Shown: positions 29,985-40,326 of the stretch, piece by piece
How positions within the stretch are numbered: position 1 is the stretch's first letter
Layout: each line of letters starts with the position of its first letter
DNA from: an uncultured Mycoplasmatales bacterium
Lineage (GTDB): Bacteria > Bacillota_I > Bacilli_A > Mycoplasmatales > Mycoplasmoidaceae
Direction: 5' to 3'
Assembly (NCBI GenBank): GCA_910578525.1
Contig: CAJTRF010000006.1
Coordinates: 1 to 40,387 of the forward strand
DNA length: 40,387 nucleotides
Program-made: the position numbers and the translations under genes
Notes under the pieces: model-generated
Databases searched by the model: none
Told to the model about the DNA's origin: nothing
What the model saw: the letters and a program-made list of their open reading frames with translations, nothing else

Positions 29985-31331
29985 ATGCAAATATCTAGTG
30001 TTAAAGAAATCCTAGAAGGTAAAATTAGTGCTTTATCGCCTACTACTATTAGGGGTTGAGTAAAATTCAACCGTCTAAGTGGTAAGATTGGATTTATTGA
30101 ATTAAATGATGGGTCATCATTAAATAATATTCAAGTTGTTTATAAAAAAGTTTCTACTAAAGGTTTTGAAGAATCTTCAAAACTTCGTACAGGTAGTTCT
30201 ATTCTAGTAAATGGTAAAGTAAATACTAACAAAGATTCTTTTGAAGTGTTAGCAGAAGAAATTATTGTTCTAAAGGATTCTGCAGAAGACTATCCTTTAC
30301 AAAAAAAGGAACACTCTATGGAGTTCTTAAGAGATATTGCTCATTTAAGAGGTAGAACTCAAACTATGACTAGTATTATGACAGTTAGAAGTAAACTGGC
30401 ATTTGCTATTCATAAATTCTTTAATGAAAATGGATTTAAATGAATTTCTACTCCAATCATTACTTCTAATGATGCAGAAGGTGCTGGAGAAAACTTTGTT
30501 ATTGAACAATCTAAAGAAGAACCATTCTTCAACAAAGAAGCTAAGCTAACAGTATCTGGTCAATTAAATGCTGAAGCTTATTCACAAGCATTTCAAAAAG
30601 TTTATACTTTTGGTCCAACATTCAGAGCTGAACGTTCTCATACAAATAGACATTTAGCAGAATTCTGAATGATTGAACCAGAAATTGCATTTATTGATCT
30701 AACTCAATTAATGGCTATTATTGAAGCTTTTATTAAATCAATCATTAACTATATTTGCATTAACTGTAAAGATGAAATTAACTTTTTCATTAAGCAAAAA
30801 CCTTTTTTAAGCGAAAGAATTGATACATTACTTAAGAAAAATTTCATAAGACTTGAATACAAAGAAGCTATCGAAATTCTAAAAAAAGCTGCACAAGATA
30901 AAATTTTTGAAGACAACGATATTTTCTTTGGTAAGGATATTGCTTCTGAACATGAAAGATACTTATGTGAACAAGTGTATAAAGCTCCAATTTTCTTATA
31001 CAATTTTCCTAAGGAAATTAAAGCTTTCTATATGAAAGTAAATTCTGATAACAAAACAGTTGCAGCAACTGATTTATTAGTTCCTGGTGTTGGTGAAATA
31101 GTGGGTGGTAGTCAAAGGGAAGATGACTACAACAAATTATTGAACAGAACTAAAGAATTAAATATGGATATTTCTTCAATCCAATGATATTTAGATCTAA
31201 GAAAATATGGTTATTCTTTAGGAGCAGGATTTGGATTAGGATTTGAAAGATTGATTATGTATATCTTAGGATTAGATAACATTCGTGATACTATTCCATT
31301 CCCAAGATATAACGGTAAATTAAACTTCTAA
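29985..31331 (+). CDS. asnS: Asparaginyl-tRNA synthetase
   Basis: The 448-residue class IIb synthetase has an N-terminal OB-fold (ISALSPTTIRGWVKFNRLSGKIGFIELNDGSS), the HLRGRTQ motif 1 region, motif 2 (FGPTFRAERSHTNRHLAEFWMIEPE), and motif 3 (GAGFGLGFERLIMYILG). AsnRS rather than AspRS is supported by the WMIEPE form of motif 2 and the overall pattern. TGA Trp codons occur near residues 25, 153 and 228. It is followed after one base by pgsA, so the two are probably co-transcribed. Confidence 0.95.
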
Positions 31332-31332
31332 T

Positions 31333-31983
31333 ATGAAATTTGGTTTCAAAAAATCTAATATTCCTAATTATTTAACAATTCTTAGAATTGTATTAGTTCC
31401 TATCATCATCATATTTAGTTGTGTTAATTTTGGACCAAAACTATATTGATCTCATTTGCCAAATACTGATTATGGTATATATTTTAATTTATCATGAGTT
31501 CTAGCAGGAGTATTATTTATCATTGCTTCTTTTACAGATTTTTTAGATGGATATTTATCAAGAAAATATCATTGAGTATCCGATTTTGGTAAATTGTGAG
31601 ATCCAATTGCTGATAAATTATTAATTAATTCTGTATTAATTGTTTTTGCTGGAGCTAATCCACATTTATCAATGAAAGTTTATTTCATTATTCCAATATT
31701 AATGATTGCAAGAGATACTATTGTTGATGCTTTTAGAATGTATGCAGCTAGCAAGAGTGTTGTAGTTGCTGCAAACTTTTATGGTAAATTAAAAACGCTT
31801 ACTCAAATTATTGCTATTATTTTAATTTACTTTGTATATGCGTGAGACTTCAACGCTGTTAATAACAACGTTTGATGGTGATGTGTTCAAAATCTATTCA
31901 TGTGAATTTCGTTGTTCTTATCTTTAATGTCTGGTGGAATTTATATTTATCAAATTAATAAAAGATTAAATGTCAAAAAATAA
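31333..31983 (+). CDS. pgsA: CDP-diacylglycerol--glycerol-3-phosphate 3-phosphatidyltransferase
   Basis: The 216-residue membrane enzyme makes phosphatidylglycerol phosphate. The CDP-alcohol phosphotransferase signature is present as DFLDGYLSRKYHWVSDFGKLWDPIADK (the segment is given here in two overlapping parts: DFLDGYLSRK and FGKLWDPIADK), with Ser in place of the usual Ala in the DGxxAR core. Start MKFGFKKSNIPNYLTILR is typical. About six TM segments follow. TGA codes most of its Trp, which is why no long standard-code frame exists. It is coupled to pncC by a TAATG junction. Confidence 0.93.
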
Positions 31984-32468
31984 TGAAAGATAGTTTTGCT
32001 GAATTAGTAGATTTACTAAAAATACATGAATTAACTATTTCTACTTGTGAATCGATCACAGGCGGAATGGTTGCTTCTATGTTAGTAGAAGTACCAGGAG
32101 CTTCTAAAGTTTTTAAAGGTGGTTTAATAACTTACACTAATGAAATTAAAGTAAAACTTGCTAATGTTAAATCTTCTACATTAGAAAAGTTTGGTGCTAT
32201 TAGTCGTGAAACAGTAGTGGAAATGGCAACTAATACAGCTGAAAAATTTAGAACTGATATTTGTATTGCAGTTAGTGGGAATGCCGGACCACTTCCTGAT
32301 GAGAATAAACCTGTAGGTTTAGTTTATGTAGGCATCTGTATTATTGATAAAATTTATGTATATGAGTTTAATGCAAAATCAACTAATAGGAATGATATCA
32401 GAATTGAAACAGTTGCTTTTATTTTTGAAGAGACTATAAAATTAATTAAGAAGATGACAAAAAACTAA
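31983..32468 (+). CDS. pncC: Nicotinamide-nucleotide amidohydrolase (CinA C-terminal domain)
   Basis: The 161-residue protein matches the stand-alone CinA_C/PncC family, which deamidates NMN to nicotinic acid mononucleotide. Conserved motifs include STCESITGG near the start, VFKGGLITYTNEIK, ISRETVVEMA, AVSGNAGP and KPVGLVYVGI. It lacks the N-terminal COG1058 domain of full CinA. With nadE elsewhere in the window it supports recycling of nicotinamide nucleotides. It is coupled to pgsA and followed after 2 bases by a membrane protein gene; pgsA-cinA pairing is common in Firmicutes. Confidence 0.92.
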   Translation: MKDSFAELVDLLKIHELTISTCESITGGMVASMLVEVPGASKVFKGGLITYTNEIKVKLANVKSSTLEKFGAISRETVVEMATNTAEKFRTDICIAVSGNAGPLPDENKPVGLVYVGICIIDKIYVYEFNAKSTNRNDIRIETVAFIFEETIKLIKKMTKN

Positions 32469-32470
32469 AT

Positions 32471-33097
32471 ATGAGTGGAGCTATTTTAACATTATTGATT
32501 TTAATATTAATTTTAACAATTGTTTTTGGGGTAATTGTGTGTGGTTATACATTTTATTACAAAAGTTTATATTACAAAACTACACCTTATAAATGAAACT
32601 ATGTTTGGATTATTCTTGCATTAGATATCATTTCATTAATTTTTGTAATCATTGGGTTTGTTTACAAAAAAGATTATGATTCATTTTTTGCTAAAAACAG
32701 TTGATTTACAGGTTTATCATTAACTTTATTTATTTTTCTATCAATCATTGTTTGTTTTATTTTTTATTTTAAAAAAGAGTTCTCTAAACCACAGAAACAA
32801 ATCAAAGATTTCTATAAAGATGATTTTATAAATCAATTGTTGAAATTGAAAGAAAGTTGAATTTATTCTTCTTCTATTTCTCGTTTAGAAAATGTTCGTA
32901 GTGAAAAATTAAAAAGTGTGAAAGAAGATTACGATAGAATGATGAATTTAGAAATTCCAATAGATTTTGAAAAAACTTTGATTGAATTGGTAAAATTTGA
33001 TCAAAAATACACAAGTTATTGATCAATTTCTTTCAACACTCTTAAACTTTCATATTTCTTAGAAATTGCTGCTAAATTGAAAAGTTCTGGTCATTAA
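32471..33097 (+). CDS. Unknown three-TM membrane protein
   Basis: The 208-residue product has hydrophobic segments at about 4-28, 43-65 and 80-101, followed by a charged cytoplasmic domain of about 100 residues with coiled-coil-like stretches (SRLENVRSEKLKSVKEDYDR). Four or more Trp are TGA-coded. No family is recognised. It is the last gene of the asnS-pgsA-pncC group and ends at a strong shared terminator. Confidence 0.7.
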
Positions 33098-33099
33098 TT

Positions 33100-33131
33100 A
33101 AAAAAACGCAGCAACTAAGCTACGTTTTTTT
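33100..33131. terminator. Bidirectional Rho-independent terminator
   Basis: AAAAAAACG and AGC (33100-33112) pair with GCT and CGTTTTTTT (33119-33131) across one internal mismatch; the loop has 6 bases. It serves the convergent membrane-protein gene and ferredoxin gene. Confidence 0.85.
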
Positions 33132-33145
33132 ATAAAAAATAATAA

Positions 33146-33346
33146 TTACTTGTTGAATTCTACTTCTTTAATTTCAATGCATTGAACAGGGCATCCGCCT
33201 ACACAAGCACCACAAGCAATACATTTTTCATCAGCATAAGCTTTTCCGTTGATTATTTTAATAGCACCAACTGGACATACAGCTTCACATGAACCGCATC
33301 CTACACAAGAACATTGATTTACAAATGCATTTGTTTTCTTTGCCAT
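33146..33346 (-). CDS. 2[4Fe-4S] ferredoxin
   Basis: The 66-residue protein has two classic cluster motifs: C14, C17, C20 and C24-Pro (CVGCGSCEAVCP), and C42, C45, C48 and C52-Pro (CIACGACVGGCP). Two extra cysteines (C12, C56) are present. It is a clostridial-type electron carrier. Lying directly downstream of the hydrogenase gene and in the same cluster as PFOR, it most likely carries electrons from pyruvate oxidation to the hydrogenase. A strong AGGAG (33353-33357) and its own TATAAT (complement of 33374-33379) suggest independent, high expression. Confidence 0.95.
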   Translation of the reverse strand: MAKKTNAFVNQCSCVGCGSCEAVCPVGAIKIINGKAYADEKCIACGACVGGCPVQCIEIKEVEFNK

Positions 33347-33386
33347 ATTTTTCTCCTATATAACTTGTATCTTATTATACAATATA
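33347..33386 (-). promoter_or_regulatory. Ferredoxin promoter and ribosome binding site
   Basis: A minus-strand TATAAT is at 33379-33374 and AGGAG at 33357-33353, giving a leader of about 20 bases. The region sits in the 40 bases between the hydrogenase stop and the ferredoxin start. Confidence 0.6.
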
Positions 33387-35135
33387 CTATTTGATTTCTC
33401 TTGCTTTAAAAACTGTATGTAAGTTTTCATGAGCTAAATGACTATTAGGTTTTTCATAATAATCCCTATATAGAGCAATAATGTCAGGATTTAAATGAGA
33501 TTTACGAACAGTTTTTCTTTCATCATCTGTATATAAAGATTTAGCTCTTAATTTAGCACGTTCTTCAAAACTAATTTCATTTGGATCATGAATTGGCATA
33601 CCACCACCATTGACACATCCTCCTGGACATGCCATGATCTCAACGAAATCATATTTTTTTGCTCCACTCTTAATGCTTTCCAATACTGTTTGTGCATTCT
33701 TTAAACCACTAGCTACACAAACATTAATTGTTTTGCCAGCAATATTAATTGTTGCTTCTTTGATACTTTGAGTACCTCTTACAGCATTGTAATTGATTTT
33801 ATCAATTGACTTACCTTCAAGAGTGTCTGCTACTGTTCTAAGCGCTGCTTCCATAACTCCACCAGTTGCTCCAAAGATAACACTAGCACCACTAGAATCT
33901 CCCATAACTTTATCAAAATTAGATTCTTTTAATTTAAGTAAATCAATCCCTTTAGATTTTAATAATTTAGCATATTCCCTTACAGTGATTGATGCATCAA
34001 CATCTTTAACACCTTCAATTGCATTTTTACCTCTTAAGATTTCACCTTTTTTTGCAATGCATGGCATTACTGTTACAAAGAAAATTTTCTTAGGGTCAAT
34101 ATTATTTTTCTTTGCTCAATAAGTTTTAAGAGCTGCACCAAAAATTTGTTGAGGTGATTTTGTTGAAGATAAATTAGGAATAAAGTCTGGGTAAAAAGCA
34201 GTTAAATATTCTGTTCATCCAGGACAACAAGAAGTAAACATCGGCAAAACTCCACCATTTGTTAAACGATCAACAAATTCTGCAGCTTCTTCCATAATTG
34301 TTAAATCTGCACCCATATCTATGTCAAATACATGGTCAAATCCTAACATCTTTAATGATGTTACTAATTGACCTTGAACAAACTCACCAACTTTACCACT
34401 GAATTCTTCTGCAAGTGCAACTCTTACACTAGGTGCTGGTGCTACAACTGTAATTAAATCAGGATTTTTAATTGCAGCTAGCACTTCATCTACATTTGAT
34501 TTTTCGGTTAATGCAGCTACAGGACAAACTAATGTACATTGACCACATCCTACACAGAAAGTATCTTTTAAAGGTTTATCTGCAGGTGTGCCTATTTGGT
34601 TATTAAATGGCATTTTTTTACATATTGCATTAACAGTTTGCATTTGTGTACACACACCATTACAACGGTTGCACAAAATACATTTACTATCATCTCTTAC
34701 AATGTAAGGGTTTGATTCATCAAAATAAGTCCTTTTAGAACTTTCACTAAAAATATCATCTTCTGCTTTCATTTCTGAAGCCAAACATTGTAAAGCACAA
34801 TTTGTATTTCTCTTACAACTTAAACAATTTTTGTTATGATCTTTTAAAATTTTGTTTAAGTTCATTTTTCTCATATTTAGAACAGCTTCAGTATTTGTTC
34901 TAATCTTCATACCGTCATTATTGATTCTCATAGAACATGAAGGTACAGGAACTTTGATTCCTTCTACTTCGACAACACAAACACGACATGAACTAATTAT
35001 GTTGTAATTCTTTAAATAACAAAGTGTTGGAATCTTAATTCCAATCATCTTTGCAGCTTCAAGAACTGTGGTACCTTTTGGAACCATAATTTCTTGACCG
35101 TCAATAATAACTTTAACTTTTTCAATGTTTTCCAT
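33387..35135 (-). CDS. hydA: [FeFe] hydrogenase (CpI-like, modular)
   Basis: The 582-residue enzyme reduces protons to H2. N-terminal electron-transfer domains are complete. The plant-type [2Fe-2S] site has C39, C50, C53 and C67. The His-ligated [4Fe-4S] site has H100, C104, C107 and C113. Two [4Fe-4S] sites follow with C152/C155/C158/C162 and C194/C197/C200/C204. H-cluster motifs are intact: L1 TSCCPGW at 301-307 (the Trp is TGA-coded), L2 MPCIAKKGE at 357-365, and L3 EIMACPGGCVNGGG from E499 (C503, C507). This is the same architecture as the clostridial CpI enzyme, and related enzymes work in trichomonad hydrogenosomes. The maturases HydE, HydF and HydG, needed to build the active site, are not in the window. 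Mollicutes normally lack this enzyme, so recent or old lateral transfer is likely. A minus-strand TATAAT (35160-35165) lies about 24 bases before ATG. Confidence 0.96.
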
Positions 35136-35204
35136 AAATATCTTCTAAACTTTAAATACATTATATTTTTAAATTTCTTATAGTATTTAATAAAATTAAA
35201 TATT
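35136..35204. promoter_or_regulatory. Divergent hydA / carrier promoter region
   Basis: A minus-strand TATAAT (complement of 35160-35165) faces hydA. On the plus strand the spacer is AT-rich before the ATG at 35205, with no ribosome binding site and no clear TATAAT. The 69-base spacer could coordinate the two genes. Confidence 0.45.
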
Positions 35205-36680
35205 ATGGGTAAGAAAAAGTTAAAAAGATTTTTATCACCGATGGCAATCATCTTTTTTTTACTATTAATAACTATTGTTATTTCTTGAATTTTATATTGA
35301 ACATTACCAAGTAGTTGTGGTGTTCATCCAGCTGGAATACTTGAAGTGTTTACTGCACCAATTCAAGGTTTTGTTAACTCAGCAACAACATTAATTTTTT
35401 TATTATTTGTTGGTGCATACATGTATTTGTTACAAACAACTTATGCAATTGATGCATTAATTTATAAATTATTTACTAAATTAAAAAATAAAGAACTATT
35501 GTTTATCGGAATTATCTTTGTATTATTTGCAATATTAGGATCATTTCTTGGAGCATGAAGTGTAATGGCTTTGCCATTTTACTTCCTGATAATTCCTTTA
35601 CTATCATCATCCGGGTATGATAAATTTACATCTTTTTTAATAGTATTTTTTGGTAGTGAAATTGGGTGCTTCGCTTCAACAATTAATCCAATTTTAGTAA
35701 GTAATGCAATTGATGCTACAAATGCAGCTGTCGGATCAGTTGTTATTGTATTTTCAGACGGAATAGTTTGAAGATTTGTTTCATTTTTTATTTTATGTAC
35801 AATTGGATTAATTTTTACTCTAAACTATGCAAAAAAACATAAATCATCTGTACAAATAGTAAACAAAAATTTAATTCAAAAAAGCATTCAGAACCAAATG
35901 ACAGGAAAGAAAAAAATAACATTATCAATAATGTTTTTTACTTTTATCTTTATGTTTATTTGTATGTTCCCTTGAGACAACATCACTCATATGAATGGTT
36001 TTGAAATGATTGGAAACGTCCTAGCTAAATATTTTCCATATTTAGCAGGGCAAAATTTTGATCCAGAAACAAGTAAAGTAATCTCCAATATTCCTAATAT
36101 TGGGTCTTGAACATTACTTCAAATTTCTTTTTTATTTTTTGTAGCTGCTTTTGTAACTGCGCTAATAAATTGAAAAGGTGAAAAAACTTTTTGTAATGAC
36201 TTTATAAATGGCACAAAAACAATGATTCCTGTAGTTTTAATTATTTCATTAGCTAGCGGAATTTCAGTAATTCTTGATGAAACTGGACTACAAAAAAATT
36301 TAATTAATTCAATTTCTCAATTTTCTAATATGAATCCAATATTGTTAATTTTTGTGATGTTTTTAGTGTTAACTATAATTTCGTTTTTTATTCCTTCAAT
36401 TTCTGCTTTAACAAAAGCAATTTATCCAACACTTGGGCCATCATTAGTCACACAAAATAGTACAGTAAGTGTGTCAGGATCAATTCTTTGTAGTGCATTC
36501 GGAAACGGAATGATTCATTTATTCACACCTATATCTACTACATTAATATATGGTTTGCAAAAATGTGAAATCTCTTTTAAAGAATATTACAAAAAAATTT
36601 GAGTTATTATGCTTGTAATATTGTTTTTTTCAATTTTCCTTTTATTTACTGGAACTGCATTGCCAAAAAACATTTTTTAG
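35205..36680 (+). CDS. YfcC/DcuC-family anion carrier (C4-dicarboxylate or amino-acid type)
   Basis: The 491-residue membrane protein has about 12 hydrophobic segments. Features of the YfcC group include PIQGFVNSATTLIFLLFVGAY near the start, GSFLGAWSVMALPFYFL, and SEIGCFASTINPILVSNA in the first half, and SGISVILDETG and FIPSISALTKAIYP in the second half. Members are annotated as C4-dicarboxylate, arginine/ornithine or short-acid carriers; the substrate cannot be read from sequence. Its place between hydrogenase and PFOR suggests a role in moving a fermentation substrate or end product, which is inference. TGA Trp codons split the frame. The next gene, nifJ, has its own promoter. Confidence 0.8.
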
Positions 36681-36708
36681 TTTGTTTATTTTTATAAAAA
36701 ATTAGTCA

Positions 36709-36763
36709 TATAATAAACATACTATTTATATGTTATATAAATAGAATTGAATATAGGAGAAAT
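36709..36763 (+). promoter_or_regulatory. nifJ promoter with adjoining 10-bp dyad and AGGAG
   Basis: TATAAT at 36709-36714 is followed 7 bases later by a perfect inverted repeat, CTATTTATAT (36722-36731), loop GTT, ATATAAATAG (36735-36744). AGGAG at 36755-36759 precedes the ATG at 36764. The dyad starts about where transcription should begin, so it is either an operator or a hairpin at the very 5' end of the PFOR mRNA. Confidence 0.6.
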
Positions 36764-39700
36764 ATGAAAGAAAAAAAACTAATTTCGGTTGATGGTAACA
36801 CTGCTGCTGCATATGTTGGTTATGCAATGAGTGAAGTTAGCTGTGTTTACCCAATCACACCTTCAACCACTATGGCTGAAGTTATTGATGAATGAGCAGC
36901 AAAAGGAAAGAAAAATCTTTTTGGTAAAACTGTTTCTGTAGCAGAAATGCAATCAGAGGCTGGTGCTGCTGGTGCTGTTCATGGTAGTTTAGCTGTCGGT
37001 GCTTTAACTACTACTTATACAGCAAGTCAAGGATTATTATTAATGATCCCTAACATGTATAAAATCGCTGGTGAATTATTACCTGCAGTTTTCCATGTCT
37101 CTGCAAGAACTGTTGCAGCTCAAGCAATTAACATCTTTGGTGAACATTCAGATGTTATGGCTTGTAGACAAACAGGTTTTTGTATGTTAGCTTCTAACAA
37201 CGTTCAAGAAGCAATGGATATGGCTTTAGTTGCGCATGTATCTGCTTTAAAAGCATCATTACCATTCTTGCATTTCTTTGATGGTTTTAGAACATCACAT
37301 GAAATTTCTAAGATTGAAGAAATTCCATATGAAATTATGGAACAAATGCTTCCTAAAGAAGAAATTGCTAAGTTTAAAGCTAATGCACACAACCCTGAAC
37401 ACCCTAAATTAACAGGTAGTGCTCAAAACCCTGATACATTTATGCAAAACAGAGAAGCATGCAATGTATATTACAACAAAGTTTATGATATTGTTAAGGA
37501 AACAATGGATGAACTTGCTCAAAAAACAGGACGTGAATATAAACCTTTTATGTATTATGGAGCAAAAGATGCTACAGATGTAATCGTTACAATGGCAAGT
37601 AGTTGTGATGTAGTACAAGAAACTATTGATTACTTAAATGCTAATGGTGGAAAATATGGTTTAGTAAAAGTTCACTTATACCGTCCATTCAATACTAAAG
37701 CTTTTGGTGAAGCACTTCCAAAAACTGTTAAGAGAATTTCTATTTTAGATAAAACAAAAGAACAAGGTTCTATTGGTGAACCATTATATTTAGATGTAGT
37801 TGCTGCATTAAATGATTGTGGTTTAGAAAAAATCGAAACATTTGGTGGTAGATACGGTTTAGGTGGTAAGGATTTCATTCCTGCTCATGTAGTTAGTGTT
37901 TTTGAAAATATGCAAGCATCTAACCCTATTAAACACTTTACTGTTGGTATTACTGATGATGTTTCAAAAATATCTTTACCAGCGCCAAAGAACTTTAAAG
38001 GATTAGAAAATAAATACTTTGAATGTCAATTCTGAGGATTAGGATCAGATGGTACTATTTCTGCTAATAAGAGCAGTATTAAAATTATTGGTGAAACTAC
38101 TAACAAATATATTCAAGGTTACTTTGAATATGACTCAAAGAAATCAGGTGGTTTAACAATTTCTCACTTACGTACTTCTGATACTCCAATTTTAAGTAGT
38201 TACTTTGTATATGATGCAAACTTCATAGCAGTTCATAATTACACATTTGTTAAAAAATACGATGTTTTAGCTGGTTTAAAGAAAAATGGTACAGTTTTAT
38301 TGAACACATCATTATCTGAAGAAGAATTAGCAAAAGATTTACCAGAAAATTTCAAGAAACATTTAAAAGATACTGGTTCAAAACTTTACATTATTCCTGC
38401 TATGAAAGTTGCTCAAGCAGCTGGATTAAAAAACAGAATCAATACAATCATGCAATCATGTTTCTTCAAAATTACTGGAATCATTGATTACAAAATTGCT
38501 GAAAAAGAAATGAAAGACTTTGCAATTAAGTCTTATAGCAAAAAAGGTGAAGCAATTGTTCAAAGCAACATGAAAGCAATTGATGCTGCAACAAACGATT
38601 TAATTGAAGTGAATGTTGATAAAATTATTAACACACCAACCGTTAAAAAAGAAACAGACAAAATTACCTCTAAATACTTCCAAGAATTCATTTCTCTTAT
38701 TGAAAAAAGACATGGTAATGAAATGCCTGTATCATGCTTTGCAGTAGATGGAGCAATTCCAACTGGTACATCTAAATTTGAAAAGAGAGGAATCAGTCAA
38801 TGTGTTCCTAAATGAAACAGTGAAAAATGTATTCAATGTGGTCAATGTGTATTAGTTTGTCCACACGCTGCAGTTAGAAGTAAATTATTAACTGATGAAC
38901 AAGTTAAAAATGCTCCAGAAGGATTTACTACTAAACAAGCAATAGGTGTAAACAACGCACAATTTAGAGTTGAAGTAAGCTCTCTAGACTGTACTGGTTG
39001 TGAAAATTGTTCACGTGTTTGTCCAGTTCATGCATTAGAAATGACTTCTGATAAATCTGTATTTGAACAAGAAGCAAAGAATTGAAAATATTTTACAAGC
39101 TTAAAGAATGAAATTAAAAACCCATTCAACAAAGCAACTGTAAAAGGTATTCAATTTGAACAACCATACTTTGAATTTAGTGGTGCTTGTACAGGATGTG
39201 GTGAAACTCCATATATCAAATTAGTTACTCAATTATTTGGTGACGAAATGATCATTGCTAACGCAACTGGATGTTCTTCTATTTATAGTAGTAGTTCACC
39301 TACATGTCCATATACTACAAACGAAAACAACGAAGGTCCTACATGAGCTAATAGTTTATTTGAAGACAATGCTGAATTTGGTTTCGGTATGAGAATTGCT
39401 GCCGACTACCGTCGTAATCAGGCTTTAGATAGTTTAAAAGATTTAGAAAATAAAGCAATTTCTTCAAACCTAAAAACAGCAATTAATGAATTAATTAATG
39501 CATGAGATGATAGATTACTTTCTAAAGAAAAAGGTAAATTAGTTGAAGGCATGTTAAGAGCAGAAGTTGAATCAAACAAAACTTTAGCTTCTGAAATCAA
39601 CAAAACATTAGCTTATGCTGATTTGTTTGCTAAGAAATCTGTCTGAATCTTTGGTGGAGACGGATGAGCTTATGACATTGGTTTCGGAGGTTTAGATCAC

Positions 39701-40270
39701 GTAATTGCTTCTGGTCAAAATGTTAACATTTTAGTATTAGATACTGAAGTATATTCAAACACTGGTGGTCAATCATCTAAATCTACTCCATTAGGAAGTA
39801 TTGCTAAATTAGCTGCTAATGGAAAACAAACTAGAAAGAAAAATTTAGCTGCTATTGCAATGAGCTACAAAGATGTATATGTTGCCCAAGTTTCTATGGG
39901 TGCAAATCAAGCTCAAGTTGTTAGAGCAATTTCCGAAGCTGAATCTTACAACGGTCCAAGTATTATTATCGCTTATGCTCCATGTATTAACCATGGTATT
40001 GACATGGGTGGTGCTCAAGCTGAAATGAAGAAAGCTGTTGATTCTGGTTACTGATCATTATTTAGATATGATCCGCGTAACAAAGAAAACCCATTAACAA
40101 TTGATAGTAAAGATCCAACAATTGATTACAAAGAATTTGTTAAGGGTGAAAACAGATACGCTAGATTATTCAAAGCAAACCCTGAAGCTGCTGAAAAGAT
40201 TTTTGATGAAGCAAAAATTCATGCTGCTGAAAGACTTGAAACAATCAAGTTAATGGGAAAAGCTAAGTAA
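36764..40270 (+). CDS. nifJ: Pyruvate:ferredoxin (flavodoxin) oxidoreductase
   Basis: The 1168-residue homodimer-type PFOR converts pyruvate and CoA to acetyl-CoA and CO2 while reducing ferredoxin. Domain order is complete. The N-terminal pyrimidine-binding domain has YPITPSTTMAE. The CoA/transketolase C-like region follows (GGRYGLGGKDF). A ferredoxin domain has clusters at C689/C692/C695/C699 and C743/C746/C749/C753. The proximal cluster and TPP domain have CTGCGE (C809, C812), NATGC (C837) and the TPP motif GGDGW (964-968, Trp from TGA) with LDTEVYSNTGGQSSKSTP. Length matches clostridial and trichomonad PFORs. AGGAG lies 4 bases before ATG. Mollicutes usually have a pyruvate dehydrogenase complex instead. 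Together with the ferredoxin and hydrogenase nearby it forms a full H2-evolving pyruvate pathway. Confidence 0.98.
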
Positions 40271-40295
40271 TTTTGCCAAAAAAATTCTTACATTT

Positions 40296-40326
40296 AAAAG
40301 CACGTGAAAAACATGTGCTTTTTTTT
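40296..40326 (+). terminator. Rho-independent terminator of nifJ
   Basis: The 11-bp stem (40296-40306 with 40312-40322, one G-U pair) has a 5-base loop and a run of T after it. It lies 25 bases after the nifJ stop. Confidence 0.9.
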
